Shown here: piece after piece, positions 25,227-33,303 of the stretch | Numbering within the stretch: position 1 is the stretch's first letter | How the letters are laid out: the number at the start of each line of letters is the position of its first letter | Assembly (NCBI GenBank): GCA_002491245.1 | Contig: DKVO01000033.1 | Coordinates: forward strand, 1-64,000 | Reading direction: 5' to 3' | Origin: Porphyromonadaceae bacterium UBA7176 | Lineage (GTDB): Bacteria > Bacteroidota > Bacteroidia > Bacteroidales > Muribaculaceae | DNA: 64,000 bases | Notes under the pieces: generated by a model | What the model was told of the DNA's origin: nothing | The model's input: only the letters and a program-made list of their open reading frames with translations | Database searches by the model: none | Made by a program: the position numbers and the translations under genes

Positions 25227-26108
25227 ATGCAACTGAAAGTAGGCATTATCCAACAGAGCTGCAGCGGACTTAAAGCCGAAAACCGCGCTCGCATCGCTGC
25301 CAAGATAGGCAGATTGGCTAAAGAGGGGGCACAACTGATTGTATTGCAAGAGCTTCACGACACCCAGTATTTCTGCCAACATGAAGACATCGAGCTGTGC
25401 GCCCTGGCCGAGCCTATACCCGGCGAAGCCACAGATTTCTACGGCGAGGTAGCGGCAACGAACGGCATCGTGCTTGTGGCGAGCCTCTTCGAGCGTCGCG
25501 CACCGGGGCTGTACCACAATACAGCCGTTGTATTCGACACCGACGGCAGCATCGCAGGCAAATACCGCAAAATGCACATCCCCGACGACCCGGCTTATTA
25601 TGAGAAGTTCTACTTCACCCCTGGCGACTTGGGCTTCAACCCCATACACACATCGATCGGAAAACTCGGAGTACTCGTCTGCTGGGACCAATGGTACCCC
25701 GAAGCAGCTCGGATGATGGCTCTCGCCGGAGCCGAAATCCTCATCTATCCTACTGCGATAGGATGGGAAAGCAGCGATACCGACGACGAAAAAGCTCGCC
25801 AGCACGAAGCTTGGGTCACGGTGCAGCGAGGACATGCCATAGCCAACGGCCTTCCCGTGGTCGCCGTCAATCGTGTAGGATTTGAAAAAGACCCTACAGG
25901 AATGACTGCCGGCATACAATTCTGGGGCACAAGCTTCGTCGCCGGACCTCAAGGCGAATTTCTGTACAAGGCACCCGACGACAACGAGGCAGAAGCTATC
26001 GTCGATGTCGACCTCTCGCGCAGCGAGCATGTGCGCCGTTGGTGGCCATTCCTGCGCGACCGACGCATCGATGCCTACAGCGACCTCACCTTGCGCTACC
26101 GCGACTGA
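25227..26108 (+). CDS. aguB: Carbon-nitrogen hydrolase, N-carbamoylputrescine amidase type
   Basis: This nitrilase-superfamily enzyme most resembles N-carbamoylputrescine amidase, which frees putrescine, ammonia and CO2 in the agmatine route. The catalytic triad is visible as Glu42 (LQELHDTQYF), Lys115 (KYRKMHIP) and Cys152 (VCWDQWYPEA). The phrase CWDQWYPEAAR and the C-terminal HVRRWWPFLRDRRIDAY are characteristic. The usual partner agmatine deiminase is not next to it, so substrate assignment relies on family resemblance. It is convergent with the GNAT gene, with only 8 bases between. Confidence 0.88.
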   Translation: MQLKVGIIQQSCSGLKAENRARIAAKIGRLAKEGAQLIVLQELHDTQYFCQHEDIELCALAEPIPGEATDFYGEVAATNGIVLVASLFERRAPGLYHNTAVVFDTDGSIAGKYRKMHIPDDPAYYEKFYFTPGDLGFNPIHTSIGKLGVLVCWDQWYPEAARMMALAGAEILIYPTAIGWESSDTDDEKARQHEAWVTVQRGHAIANGLPVVAVNRVGFEKDPTGMTAGIQFWGTSFVAGPQGEFLYKAPDDNEAEAIVDVDLSRSEHVRRWWPFLRDRRIDAYSDLTLRYRD

Positions 26109-26116
26109 CTCGCTCC

Positions 26117-26647
26117 CTACATAAACAATCGCTGATACAACAGCACATCCACATAACTCCGGCCGACGCGCAACCAAGAGCGCAGTCGGCCGGCTGTGCT
26201 ATACCCGGCTGCCTCGAAGAGTGCGCGCGATGCCTCATTATCTACCGCCACTACCGCTGCGAGCTGATGCATTCCTATCGTCCGTGCAGCAAAGTCGGTA
26301 AGCAGTCCGAGTGCCTCGGATGCATAGCCCATGCCACGGTATCGGGCCACCAGGGCTATGCCGACAAAACCGCGACGGTCCCGGGCATCGAAATCGCTGA
26401 TATCTATAGTACCAACAGCCGAGCCCGACTCGTTCTCCACAATGACAAGACGCAACTGTTTCTCGGCATATATGTCGGCATTATAGTTTTCGATATACTG
26501 CCACAGTTGCCGACGGCTTGCCGGAGCAGTCGTAAACGAGGCTGTAGCCCGATCGGGGTCATTTTCGAGAATGAAAAGAAGATCAAGATCGCCGGGCTCA
26601 ACAGCTCGCAACGACACCTTTGTACCCCTAAGCGCTTGCGTTTTCAT
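26117..26647 (-). CDS. GNAT-family N-acetyltransferase
   Basis: The 176-residue protein has the RimJ/RimL-type GNAT fold: an N-terminal VSLRAVEPGDLDLLFILEND, a central strand with VGTIDISDFD, the acetyl-CoA-binding loop VARYRGMGYASEAL (about residues 104-117) and the C-terminal NEASRALFEAAGYSTAGRLR. It transfers an acetyl group from acetyl-CoA to an amine; the substrate is unknown. Its ATG overlaps the recR stop (ATGA), so the two are translated together. Confidence 0.88.
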   Translation of the reverse strand: MKTQALRGTKVSLRAVEPGDLDLLFILENDPDRATASFTTAPASRRQLWQYIENYNADIYAEKQLRLVIVENESGSAVGTIDISDFDARDRRGFVGIALVARYRGMGYASEALGLLTDFAARTIGMHQLAAVVAVDNEASRALFEAAGYSTAGRLRSWLRVGRSYVDVLLYQRLFM

Positions 26648-27261
26648 AATTCAAACGGTATACGTCCGGCAAGCGAGCGCGCGAGCGTAGCCTCGTCGGT
26701 ATATTCGAGCTCGTTGCCCACCGACACTCCACGTGCTATCTGAGTCACCTTGACACCGGGAGCTTCGCGCCGCATGAGCCGGTAGATATAGAAATTGGTT
26801 GTGTCGGCCTCCACTGTGGCGCCGGTAGCGAGTATCACCTCATCGACACCTCCGGCTTTCACGCGCCGTACAAGCGAGTCGATCTGCAGCATGTCGGGGC
26901 CGACTCCATCGATAGGCGACACAAGACCTCCCAACACATGGTAAAGGCCTGAATACTGCCGCGTGTTTTCGATAATCATCACATCTCGGACGCTCTCTAC
27001 CACACAGACGAGCGAATGCTGACGCTTTTCCGACGAGCAGATAGGGCACACATCAGTCTCGCTGATATTATGACACACCGTGCAATATTTTATACCCCTG
27101 CGCATATCAGCAATCGCGTCAGCGATTGTATAGGTGTCCGACGGGTCGCGTCTCAACAGATGGAGAGCAAAGCGGAGAGCCGTCTTGCGCCCCACTCCCG
27201 GAAGACGCGAGAGGGCCGACACTGCATTCTCGAGCAGAGTGGATGAAAATTCTTGTTCCAT
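26644..27261 (-). CDS. recR: Recombination protein RecR
   Basis: RecR works with RecF and RecO to load RecA at gaps. The 205-residue product has the helix-hairpin-helix SRLPGVGRKTALRFALHLL, a C4 zinc finger (CTVC...CPIC), and a Toprim domain beginning VCVVESVRDVMIIE. The start was placed at 27261 because it matches the family N-terminus, and because a -7 box (TACATTTG, 27273-27266) lies immediately before it; the longer start at 27297 lies upstream of that box. The messenger is therefore probably leaderless. The GNAT gene overlaps its end. Confidence 0.93.
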   Translation of the reverse strand: MEQEFSSTLLENAVSALSRLPGVGRKTALRFALHLLRRDPSDTYTIADAIADMRRGIKYCTVCHNISETDVCPICSSEKRQHSLVCVVESVRDVMIIENTRQYSGLYHVLGGLVSPIDGVGPDMLQIDSLVRRVKAGGVDEVILATGATVEADTTNFYIYRLMRREAPGVKVTQIARGVSVGNELEYTDEATLARSLAGRIPFEL

Positions 27262-27265
27262 AAGG

Positions 27266-27273
27266 CAAATGTA
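27266..27273 (-). promoter_or_regulatory. -7 box of recR, four bases from the start codon
   Basis: TACATTTG on the minus strand (27273 to 27266) is followed by CCTT and then the ATG at 27261. No convincing TTG -33 element was seen. The geometry predicts transcription starting at or next to the start codon. Confidence 0.55.
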
Positions 27274-27365
27274 CGAATTTTTTTTCATTCGCGCCACCGG
27301 TAGCCTCCGGCGAGGCTTTAACGAATATTAAGAACTTAAAAAACAATTCGCATCAAAAAAGTGTT

Positions 27366-27373
27366 TATCTTTG
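27366..27373 (+). promoter_or_regulatory. -7 box of the greA operon
   Basis: TATCTTTG is the only TAnnTTTG box before greA. It implies a leader of about 93 nt containing GGAGGACTCGGCCGCCGC. The -33 region is a poor match (TTCG near 27346). Confidence 0.55.
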
Positions 27374-27471
27374 CACACGAGAACAAAATACAAATTGTCA
27401 GGGAGGACTCGGCCGCCGCAAGGTGTGTACGGGCTTCTTTCTTTTTTATTGTATAATCTAAACCGTAAACT

Positions 27472-27942
27472 ATGGCTATAACTTATATGACCAAAGAGGG
27501 CTACGACCGCAAGATGGAAGAGCTCAACTACCTCGAGACCGTGAAACGCCCCGAAATCAGCCGCGCGATAGCCGAGGCTCGCGACAAAGGCGACCTTAGC
27601 GAAAACGCCGAATACGACGCCGCAAAAGAGGCTCAGGGACTGCTCGAAATGAAAATCGCGCAGCTCAAAGAACTCGTTGCAAGCGCCCGTATAATCGATG
27701 AAAGCAAACTCACCACCGACGAGGTGCAACTCCTCAGCCGCGTGCGTATGCGCAACGTCGACACCGGAAGCGAGATGGAATACACAATAGTCGCCGACAG
27801 CGAAGCCGACACCCGTGCCAAGAAAATCGCAATCAGCACGCCCATCGCACAAGGACTCCTCGGACATAAAGAAGGCGAAGTGGTCGACATCACAGTGCCG
27901 GCCGGAGTGATGCGTTTCGAAATTCTTGAAATCGGACTCTGA
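27472..27942 (+). CDS. greA: Transcription elongation factor GreA
   Basis: GreA enters the RNA polymerase channel and stimulates cleavage of backtracked transcripts. The N-terminal coiled coil (residues about 8-75) carries the acidic tip motif GDLSENAEYDAA, and the C-terminal FKBP-like domain has SPIAQGLLGHKEGEVV-type sequence. The 156-residue length is normal. It is followed 2 bases later by the HIT protein gene, so greA, HIT and the thioredoxin-like lipoprotein form one operon. Confidence 0.95.
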   Translation: MAITYMTKEGYDRKMEELNYLETVKRPEISRAIAEARDKGDLSENAEYDAAKEAQGLLEMKIAQLKELVASARIIDESKLTTDEVQLLSRVRMRNVDTGSEMEYTIVADSEADTRAKKIAISTPIAQGLLGHKEGEVVDITVPAGVMRFEILEIGL

Positions 27943-27944
27943 TC

Positions 27945-28337
27945 ATGGCCTCGATATTCTCCCGTATCATAGCTGGCGAAATACCGTCGTACCGCATAGC
28001 CGAAGACGACCGCCACTATGCCTTCCTCGACATCAACCCGATTGCAGAAGGCCACGTACTGGTGGTGCCGAAGCATGAGGTCGACTACATCTTCGACCTC
28101 GACGACGACGAATACGCCGCCCTCACCCTCTTCGCCAAACGCGTGGCTATAGCCCAGCGCAAGGCAATCCCGTGCCGTCGCATAGCCGAAGCCGTCCTTG
28201 GCCTCGAGGTGCCTCACGCACACATACATCTGATACCAATCAACAGCGAGGCCGACGTCGACTTCCACCGCAAACTCAAGCTCACCCCGGAGCGGATGGA
28301 AGAGATAGCAAAAGCCATCGCCGACAAATTCGAATGA
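27945..28337 (+). CDS. HIT-family nucleotide hydrolase
   Basis: The 130-residue protein is a histidine triad hydrolase acting on nucleoside phosphoramidates or dinucleotides. The triad HAHIHLIPI is near residues 87-95, and the N-terminal IFSRIIAGEIPSYRIAEDD is the typical opening of the HINT branch. It starts 2 bases after the greA stop and ends 1 base before the next gene. Confidence 0.93.
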   Translation: MASIFSRIIAGEIPSYRIAEDDRHYAFLDINPIAEGHVLVVPKHEVDYIFDLDDDEYAALTLFAKRVAIAQRKAIPCRRIAEAVLGLEVPHAHIHLIPINSEADVDFHRKLKLTPERMEEIAKAIADKFE

Positions 28338-28338
28338 C

Positions 28339-29412
28339 ATGAAGCCATACTACATCTACGGTGCCTTGGCCGTAATGGCCGCGACATCATGCTCCCACGA
28401 CTCCGGTTGGAGCATCAGAGGCAAGCTCGACAATGCCCCAGAAAACGCCACTCTGGCACTCGAGGCTAATAATGCAGGACATTGGTACGCTCTCGACTCC
28501 ATCAAGGTCGACAAAAACGGCAACTTCAGCTACACCGCACCGGCCCCTCTTCAGGGACAGGATATACTGCGCATCACACTGCCCGGCAAAGGAAGCATAT
28601 ACTTCCCCATCGACAGCATCGACAAAGTGGACATCACCGCCGACGCCGGAACCTTTGGCACCGGACACACTCTGTCGGGCTCGGCCCTCACATCCGGAGT
28701 AGTTCGCGTCGACAGCATTGTAGCTTCCACCGACGATCCCATCGCCCTGCGCCGCGAACTCATCAACATCATGACAGCCGACACAACCGGCCTCATATCA
28801 TACTATGCCCTTGGAAAATCTGTCGACGGCAAACCTCTCTTCGACCCTGCTGAAAGCCTCGGAAACCGTGCTTACGGTGCCGTTGCACAAGTATACGCTT
28901 CGCGTCGGCCTCTCGACCCCAAAGGCACAGCCGTACAGAAAGCCTATTTCGAAGGCCGCCGCAAACTCGGCAAAGTCAACGTCAATCAACAAGTGATAGA
29001 ATTGCCCGAGACCGGCTTCATCGACATCGTCCGCTACGACGCACGCGGCAAGCAACAATCACTCAAGGAGCTGTCTCAGGGCAAAGTTGTCATAGTAAAC
29101 TTCGCGCAATACGACCTCCAGGCTTCGCCGGCAATCAACGCCATGCTCAACGCCCTCTACTCCAAATACCACGACAAAGGCCTCGAGATATACCAGCTCG
29201 CATTCGACAACGACGAAGTAAGCTGGAGAGAGGCCGCTCGCAACCTGCCGTGGACAGCCGTATGGAACGCTCCTTCCGACGGACCCGAAGTACTCGCCCA
29301 CTACAACGTCGGATCGCTGCCGCTCTTCTACATCATCGACCGCAACGGCGACCTCATCGAGCGCATCGAAACTCCTGCCGACCTTCCCGGCAAAGTAGCA
29401 AAGCAATTCTGA
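28339..29412 (+). CDS. DUF4369/thioredoxin-like lipoprotein lacking the CxxC motif
   Basis: The 357-residue protein has a lipoprotein signal (GALAVMAATS-C, Cys18) and two regions. The first, residues 24-120, resembles DUF4369 (SIRGKLDNAPENATLAL...GHWYALDSIKVDKNGNFSY). The second, about 215-357, is a TlpA/AhpC-like thioredoxin fold ending VGSLPLFYIIDRNGDLIERI. Where TlpA-type proteins have a WCxxC active site, this one reads VNFAQYDLQASPAIN, with no cysteine, so it probably is not a disulfide reductase and may bind ligands or partners instead. It ends before a bidirectional terminator. Confidence 0.85.
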   Translation: MKPYYIYGALAVMAATSCSHDSGWSIRGKLDNAPENATLALEANNAGHWYALDSIKVDKNGNFSYTAPAPLQGQDILRITLPGKGSIYFPIDSIDKVDITADAGTFGTGHTLSGSALTSGVVRVDSIVASTDDPIALRRELINIMTADTTGLISYYALGKSVDGKPLFDPAESLGNRAYGAVAQVYASRRPLDPKGTAVQKAYFEGRRKLGKVNVNQQVIELPETGFIDIVRYDARGKQQSLKELSQGKVVIVNFAQYDLQASPAINAMLNALYSKYHDKGLEIYQLAFDNDEVSWREAARNLPWTAVWNAPSDGPEVLAHYNVGSLPLFYIIDRNGDLIERIETPADLPGKVAKQF

Positions 29413-29432
29413 AAAATACAACTCCAACATTT

Positions 29433-29467
29433 AAAAAGGGTCCAATCTCACGATTGAACCCTTTTTT
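29433..29467. terminator. Bidirectional terminator
   Basis: AAAAAGGG-TCCAATC pairs with GATTGAACCCTTTTT around TCAC. A and T runs on both sides allow it to end the greA operon on the plus strand and the small minus-strand reading frame at 29473-29547. Confidence 0.8.
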
Positions 29468-29472
29468 TAGGA

Positions 29473-29547
29473 TTACCGGAAACGGAACACCTCCGGTAGA
29501 CCTTCGACAATCTCCTTAGAAATTGCCATTTCATTTTTACTAACCAT
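29473..29547 (-). CDS. Candidate 24-residue small protein
   Basis: A short frame on the minus strand starts MVSKNEMAISKEIVEG and ends LPEVFRFR before TAA. It sits 13 bases after a -7 box (TAATTTTG, 29568-29561) and its stop is followed 5 bases later by the bidirectional terminator, so promoter, frame and terminator make a compact unit of about 120 bases. No family is recognised. Composition is unlike random AT-rich spacer, with a charged amphipathic look. A non-coding RNA with a chance frame is the alternative. Confidence 0.4.
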   Translation of the reverse strand: MVSKNEMAISKEIVEGLPEVFRFR

Positions 29548-29560
29548 TATAACTTCACTG

Positions 29561-29568
29561 CAAAATTA
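29561..29568 (-). promoter_or_regulatory. -7 box of the candidate mini-gene
   Basis: TAATTTTG on the minus strand. The -33 element at the expected distance is poor, so activity is uncertain. Confidence 0.4.
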
Positions 29569-29696
29569 GCACGAAAGACGGCTGTACAGCAGTCAATATA
29601 ATTATCTTATCTACAAAAACAATACCTATTTTACGCATAGCGCTGATTTGACGGCCATTGTAATCACCGCAATCTCAATAATAATATAAACTCAAA

Positions 29697-29727
29697 TTGT
29701 TTATATCAGCCTAATTTACTAAATTTG
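29697..29727 (+). promoter_or_regulatory. Promoter of the DUF6377 gene
   Basis: TTG (29697-29699) and TAAATTTG (29720-29727) are 20 nt apart. Transcription near 29733 leaves about 19 nt before the ATG at 29752. The rest of the spacer 29569-29696 is AT-rich with no gene seen. Confidence 0.7.
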
Positions 29728-29751
29728 CACCTGCAATCAAACCACTTGGAC

Positions 29752-31332
29752 ATGCTGGTACGCTTAATTATCGTCATCATATCGGCTCTATCATGCCTCG
29801 CCGCCTACGCTTCGACCGAAGACAAAAACGACATGCTCATCGACAGCATCGAAGAGCATATCGCCCGGTATTCATATGTGAGACAACAAAAGAAAAATCT
29901 GCTCGACAGCATGAAATCAATGCGTGCCGGCATGCCTGCCGGCGAACAACGCATACGCCTTGGCGAAATACTCGGAAGGCGCTACATTTGCCATAATATC
30001 GACTCCGCCATGCTTTACTGGAGGCTCGCAAACCGCGAGGCCGAAGACATTGGCGACAAGGAACTGTCGACTCGCCTCCGGCTCAACCTACTGGCAGTCA
30101 TGCCGCTAAGGGGCATATCAATCGAAGCTGTCCGCGAATTCGAAAAGATAGATCCTGCAAATTTCAGTCCCGAACTGAAACACTTGTATTGGCTCAATTA
30201 CTCCGAACTTTACAACAACATCCAGAAACCCTATCCGCCGGGGATGATGAAAAACCGCTATCGCGAGAAAGCGGCCCTCGCCCTCGATTCGCTCCTTGCT
30301 TACTATCCACCCCAATCGCCTGTGGCAGCATTCATTAAATCATATCTTCACCTGCTGCGCGACGAAAAAAATATGGCGGCAGCAAGCTTCCTCGAATCAC
30401 TTCCGGCTCTGGAACAGCGCCCCGAGTTATACGACCATGCGATCGCCAACGTAGTCGACTTTTACCGCGACCGACCCAATCATAAAGAACTGTACCTCAA
30501 CTATCTCTACACACGGCTCCTGAGGCAGCTGCGCAACGGCGACGCCAAACCGAGAGTACTTGCCGAAGCCGGACAAAACCTCATCAACCAAGGTCACGAC
30601 AAACTCGGGCAGCAATTGATGCTCCTTGCGATGCACACAAGCGAAAAAGAGCTCGGCCCCTACTCAAGCTTCGACTACTCGGAATACACCCCACAGTTCA
30701 CACAACGCTACACCACAATACAAAAATGGTCTGTAGCCATCCTTGCCGTCATGTCTATCGCCCTGATACTCCTCATCATACGCCTGCGCAGGTACAAAGC
30801 TCGAGCATCCACACTCAAACACATCGCCACACAGGAAGAAAACGACCACAAAGCCGTAGTCGCAGACATGCTCAAAGTATCGGGCAACCTCTTGTCTATG
30901 GCCTTGTTCACAAACGAACAGCTTAAAGAATACAATCTCTTTATCAACCGCAAACTTAAAGCAGGGCAAGTCAAAGACTTATACCACGACATCCAGTCTG
31001 GTGAATATATCCGGTCACTGAACGACAAGTTCTTCGCCATGTTCGACGAATCATTTCTCGAAAATTTCCCCGGCTTCATCGACAGGCTCAACCAGCTCCT
31101 TGCTCCGGGGCGCGAACTTGCTTTGCTTCCTGGCGGACGAATGACACCCGAGCTTCGTATAGCAGCCTTCATGCGCTTGGGCATCAACGACAGCGCTAAA
31201 CTCGCCCAGGTCCTCGGTCTTTCAGTCAACACCATATACACATACCGCAACAGATTGAAAGGACGGGCACTCGACCGTCAGAATTTCGAAAAAGACATCC
31301 AGACCATAGCCTTCTCCATCCCTCAGCCCTGA
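29752..31332 (+). CDS. DUF6377-type membrane-bound regulator
   Basis: The 526-residue protein has a signal/anchor (MLVRLIIVIISALSCLAAYA), an alpha-helical tetratricopeptide-like periplasmic region (about residues 30-325), one membrane helix (WSVAILAVMSIALILLIIRL), a coiled-coil stretch, and a C-terminal DNA-binding-like segment: MRLGINDSAKLAQVLGLS then VNTIYTYRNRLKGRALDR, resembling a LuxR-type helix-turn-helix. This layout suggests a one-component sensor that carries signals across the inner membrane. The start at 29752 was chosen because the frame's earlier TTG overlaps the -7 box. A broken paralogue lies at 45551-47092. Confidence 0.82.
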   Translation: MLVRLIIVIISALSCLAAYASTEDKNDMLIDSIEEHIARYSYVRQQKKNLLDSMKSMRAGMPAGEQRIRLGEILGRRYICHNIDSAMLYWRLANREAEDIGDKELSTRLRLNLLAVMPLRGISIEAVREFEKIDPANFSPELKHLYWLNYSELYNNIQKPYPPGMMKNRYREKAALALDSLLAYYPPQSPVAAFIKSYLHLLRDEKNMAAASFLESLPALEQRPELYDHAIANVVDFYRDRPNHKELYLNYLYTRLLRQLRNGDAKPRVLAEAGQNLINQGHDKLGQQLMLLAMHTSEKELGPYSSFDYSEYTPQFTQRYTTIQKWSVAILAVMSIALILLIIRLRRYKARASTLKHIATQEENDHKAVVADMLKVSGNLLSMALFTNEQLKEYNLFINRKLKAGQVKDLYHDIQSGEYIRSLNDKFFAMFDESFLENFPGFIDRLNQLLAPGRELALLPGGRMTPELRIAAFMRLGINDSAKLAQVLGLSVNTIYTYRNRLKGRALDRQNFEKDIQTIAFSIPQP

Positions 31333-31491
31333 AAAACACCATCAATCAGCCTTCACGCCTAAATATCCATTTATATTACATTGGATATATAAATATAACT
31401 TAACGCTGAATTTCAATAATTTAACCAAATATTTGCTCTTAAATTATTTATATTTATCCTTGACTCACTTCATAACAGCCTTGGCTTATAT

Positions 31492-31640
31492 TAACTTTGC
31501 ATCGTAAATAATAAAACGGTCTAAGACATAGTACTCGCAGGTTTAAGGTTTAAGATTTTTGTAAAAAGGATTAATAGGTTTTTAAGATTTAATGTTAAGC
31601 AACAAGGCCACTCCGCGAAGGAATGGCCTTGTTGCTTTAA
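31492..31640 (+). ncRNA. Candidate small RNA or leader
   Basis: The 317-base gap between the DUF6377 gene and the Crp-type gene has no reading frame of note. A -7 box TAACTTTG lies at 31492-31499 and a strong hairpin at 31595-31640 (AAGCAACAAGGCCA paired with TGGCCTTGTTGCTT). Between them are repeated GGTTTAA/TTTAAGATTT motifs. A transcript of about 135 nt ending at the hairpin is possible. The hairpin may equally serve as the terminator of the convergent Crp gene. No family is recognised. Confidence 0.35.
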
Positions 31641-31649
31641 GTAAGATAT

Positions 31650-32336
31650 TTATTCGTGGTTTTCGAGAAGGAGATTTAGCATCGCCTGACGGTCGGTAAT
31701 TCTCAACTCATTATTGTCGAAATCTATCAGGCCGCGCTCTTTCATCGACTCCAGACCGTTATTGAACAAAGTCCTCTGCACCCCGAACAACGAACACAGA
31801 TCGCGCTTCCGGCAACTCAGTTTGATATCGCTACTCCCCGGTTGGGTAAGAGCCACAATCCAGAACGCTATCCGCTCGTCAATCTCTCCCGAAGTCAACG
31901 ACAATATACCTTCCACCGACTTCTGCGCATTCATCGACAGCGTATTGAGATAGTTGAACAGAAACACCGGATCTGTCGTCAGTATATTGGTATAGTCCGC
32001 TTTCGAGATCTTGAGTATCGACACATCATCGAGAGCCTCAACCGAGCAGGGATAAGACGTCACACGCCCGAACAGAAACTCCGGAGCAATCACCGCCGGT
32101 GCTTTAAGAGTCTGCCCCACAGCGAAGCGGCCATTGGCATTCACTGTCGTCAGACGCACCGAGCCGGCAATCACAAATGTCAGGTGCGTGCAATTCTCGC
32201 GCTCGCGTATAATCGTCTCTCCGGCAGGATATTTAAGAAAATGGAACTTGGCCTCACCCACGACATTCGAGATTGTCGTCAGCGACACACCCTTAAACAA
32301 GGGCAGATCCATCAACAGTTCAAAGGTGCTTGCCAT
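31650..32336 (-). CDS. Crp/Fnr-family transcription regulator
   Basis: The 228-residue protein has an N-terminal cyclic-nucleotide-binding-like beta roll (residues about 15-130, including YPAGETIIREREN and LTFVIAGSVRL) and a C-terminal winged helix-turn-helix with CRKRDLCSLFGVQRTLFNNG as the DNA-reading part. The four cysteines of Fnr oxygen sensing are not present, so the signal is unknown. It lies 42 bases downstream of the bile-acid-symporter-type gene on the same strand; regulation of the adjacent transporters is possible but not shown. Confidence 0.88.
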   Translation of the reverse strand: MASTFELLMDLPLFKGVSLTTISNVVGEAKFHFLKYPAGETIIRERENCTHLTFVIAGSVRLTTVNANGRFAVGQTLKAPAVIAPEFLFGRVTSYPCSVEALDDVSILKISKADYTNILTTDPVFLFNYLNTLSMNAQKSVEGILSLTSGEIDERIAFWIVALTQPGSSDIKLSCRKRDLCSLFGVQRTLFNNGLESMKERGLIDFDNNELRITDRQAMLNLLLENHE

Positions 32337-32378
32337 ATAGATGTCTCCTTGATTAATATATTCATATTTAAAACACCG

Positions 32379-33302
32379 TCAGCCGGCGTTTGTTCGTCTG
32401 TCTCGCCGCATTTTCAAGTAGAGCTGGAGCGAATTTATAGTGTTCTGCCAAGCGATATATGCCGCCGGACCCACCGAAGCTATAGGAGTGAGATAATTCA
32501 CAGCCATCCACACGGCAAGCACAGTATTCTTCTGTCCGAGCCCCTGCGCCCCCGACACCTTGTGCCCGTATCGCGCTCCTATCCTGCGCCCAATATAGAA
32601 CTGGGCCACACAAACTACGCCCGCTCCGACAGTCATCCCAACCATCTCCGGTATAGCCCCGGCTGGCTCCTTGAGAACAAAACTCACCGACTTGCCAACC
32701 ACAAGCAACAGCGACACAGACCACAGATAGAAAGTTATCTTCTGCGCTCCGGCCACAAATGAATGCAACTTCGGCGCTGTGAAATACAGCACCCAGGCCA
32801 GTCCGAGCGGAAACACAATCATCGGCGCCACCTTAGCGGCGATAGACATGAACTCATCTAAAAACGAGATATCCCCTGTCGCGCCACACCACACAAACAT
32901 CGCCGGAGCAAGCAGCGCAACCATGATATTGCTCACTATCGAGTAGCTCGCCACCTTACCGATGCTGCCACCGAGCATACCGGTCACAACCGGCGCTGCC
33001 GTAGCCGTCGGACACAGCACACATATCATAACCGACTGCGCCAACGGCAACCCGAGAGGCTTCAAAGCGACAAACACAGCAGCCGCTCCCACAGCCTGGA
33101 TAGCAAGGAGACGCCAGATCATACCATCGACACGAAGCTCCGACGGCCGGACCCGGCAGAACGTGATCAGCAACATCGTGAAAATAAGATACGGCACCGC
33201 CCACTGCACGCGGTCGAGCTGGCCGTGGAAAAACACACCGCAGACCATAGCGATCGGAAGCATCCACGGCTTCAGACGCTGATTAAACGACGACAGACTC
33301 AT
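32379..33302 (-). CDS. BASS-family (bile acid:sodium symporter-like) transporter
   Basis: The 307-residue membrane protein has about nine to ten hydrophobic helices and the features of the BASS/SBF family, including the LCPTATAAPVVTGMLGG segment that forms the crossover region of the sodium-binding site. Known members import bile acids, pantoate or related organic anions with sodium; which one applies here is unknown. The start at 33302 lies one base from the stop of the SLC13-type gene, so the two transporters are translationally coupled. Confidence 0.85.
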   Translation of the reverse strand: MSLSSFNQRLKPWMLPIAMVCGVFFHGQLDRVQWAVPYLIFTMLLITFCRVRPSELRVDGMIWRLLAIQAVGAAAVFVALKPLGLPLAQSVMICVLCPTATAAPVVTGMLGGSIGKVASYSIVSNIMVALLAPAMFVWCGATGDISFLDEFMSIAAKVAPMIVFPLGLAWVLYFTAPKLHSFVAGAQKITFYLWSVSLLLVVGKSVSFVLKEPAGAIPEMVGMTVGAGVVCVAQFYIGRRIGARYGHKVSGAQGLGQKNTVLAVWMAVNYLTPIASVGPAAYIAWQNTINSLQLYLKMRRDRRTNAG

Positions 33303-33303
33303 C

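Noticed and set aside
24186..26177. A 663-codon open frame on the minus strand opposite queA and the amidase gene
   Set aside because: It is antisense to two well-matched genes, has no family resemblance and no promoter or signal. GC-rich third positions in the real genes keep the opposite frame open.
32571..32584. Another copy of the REP-like repeat (CGCGCTCCTAT)
   Set aside because: Only the tail matches; it lies inside the transporter coding sequence and lacks the GGCACG stem, so it is coincidence.
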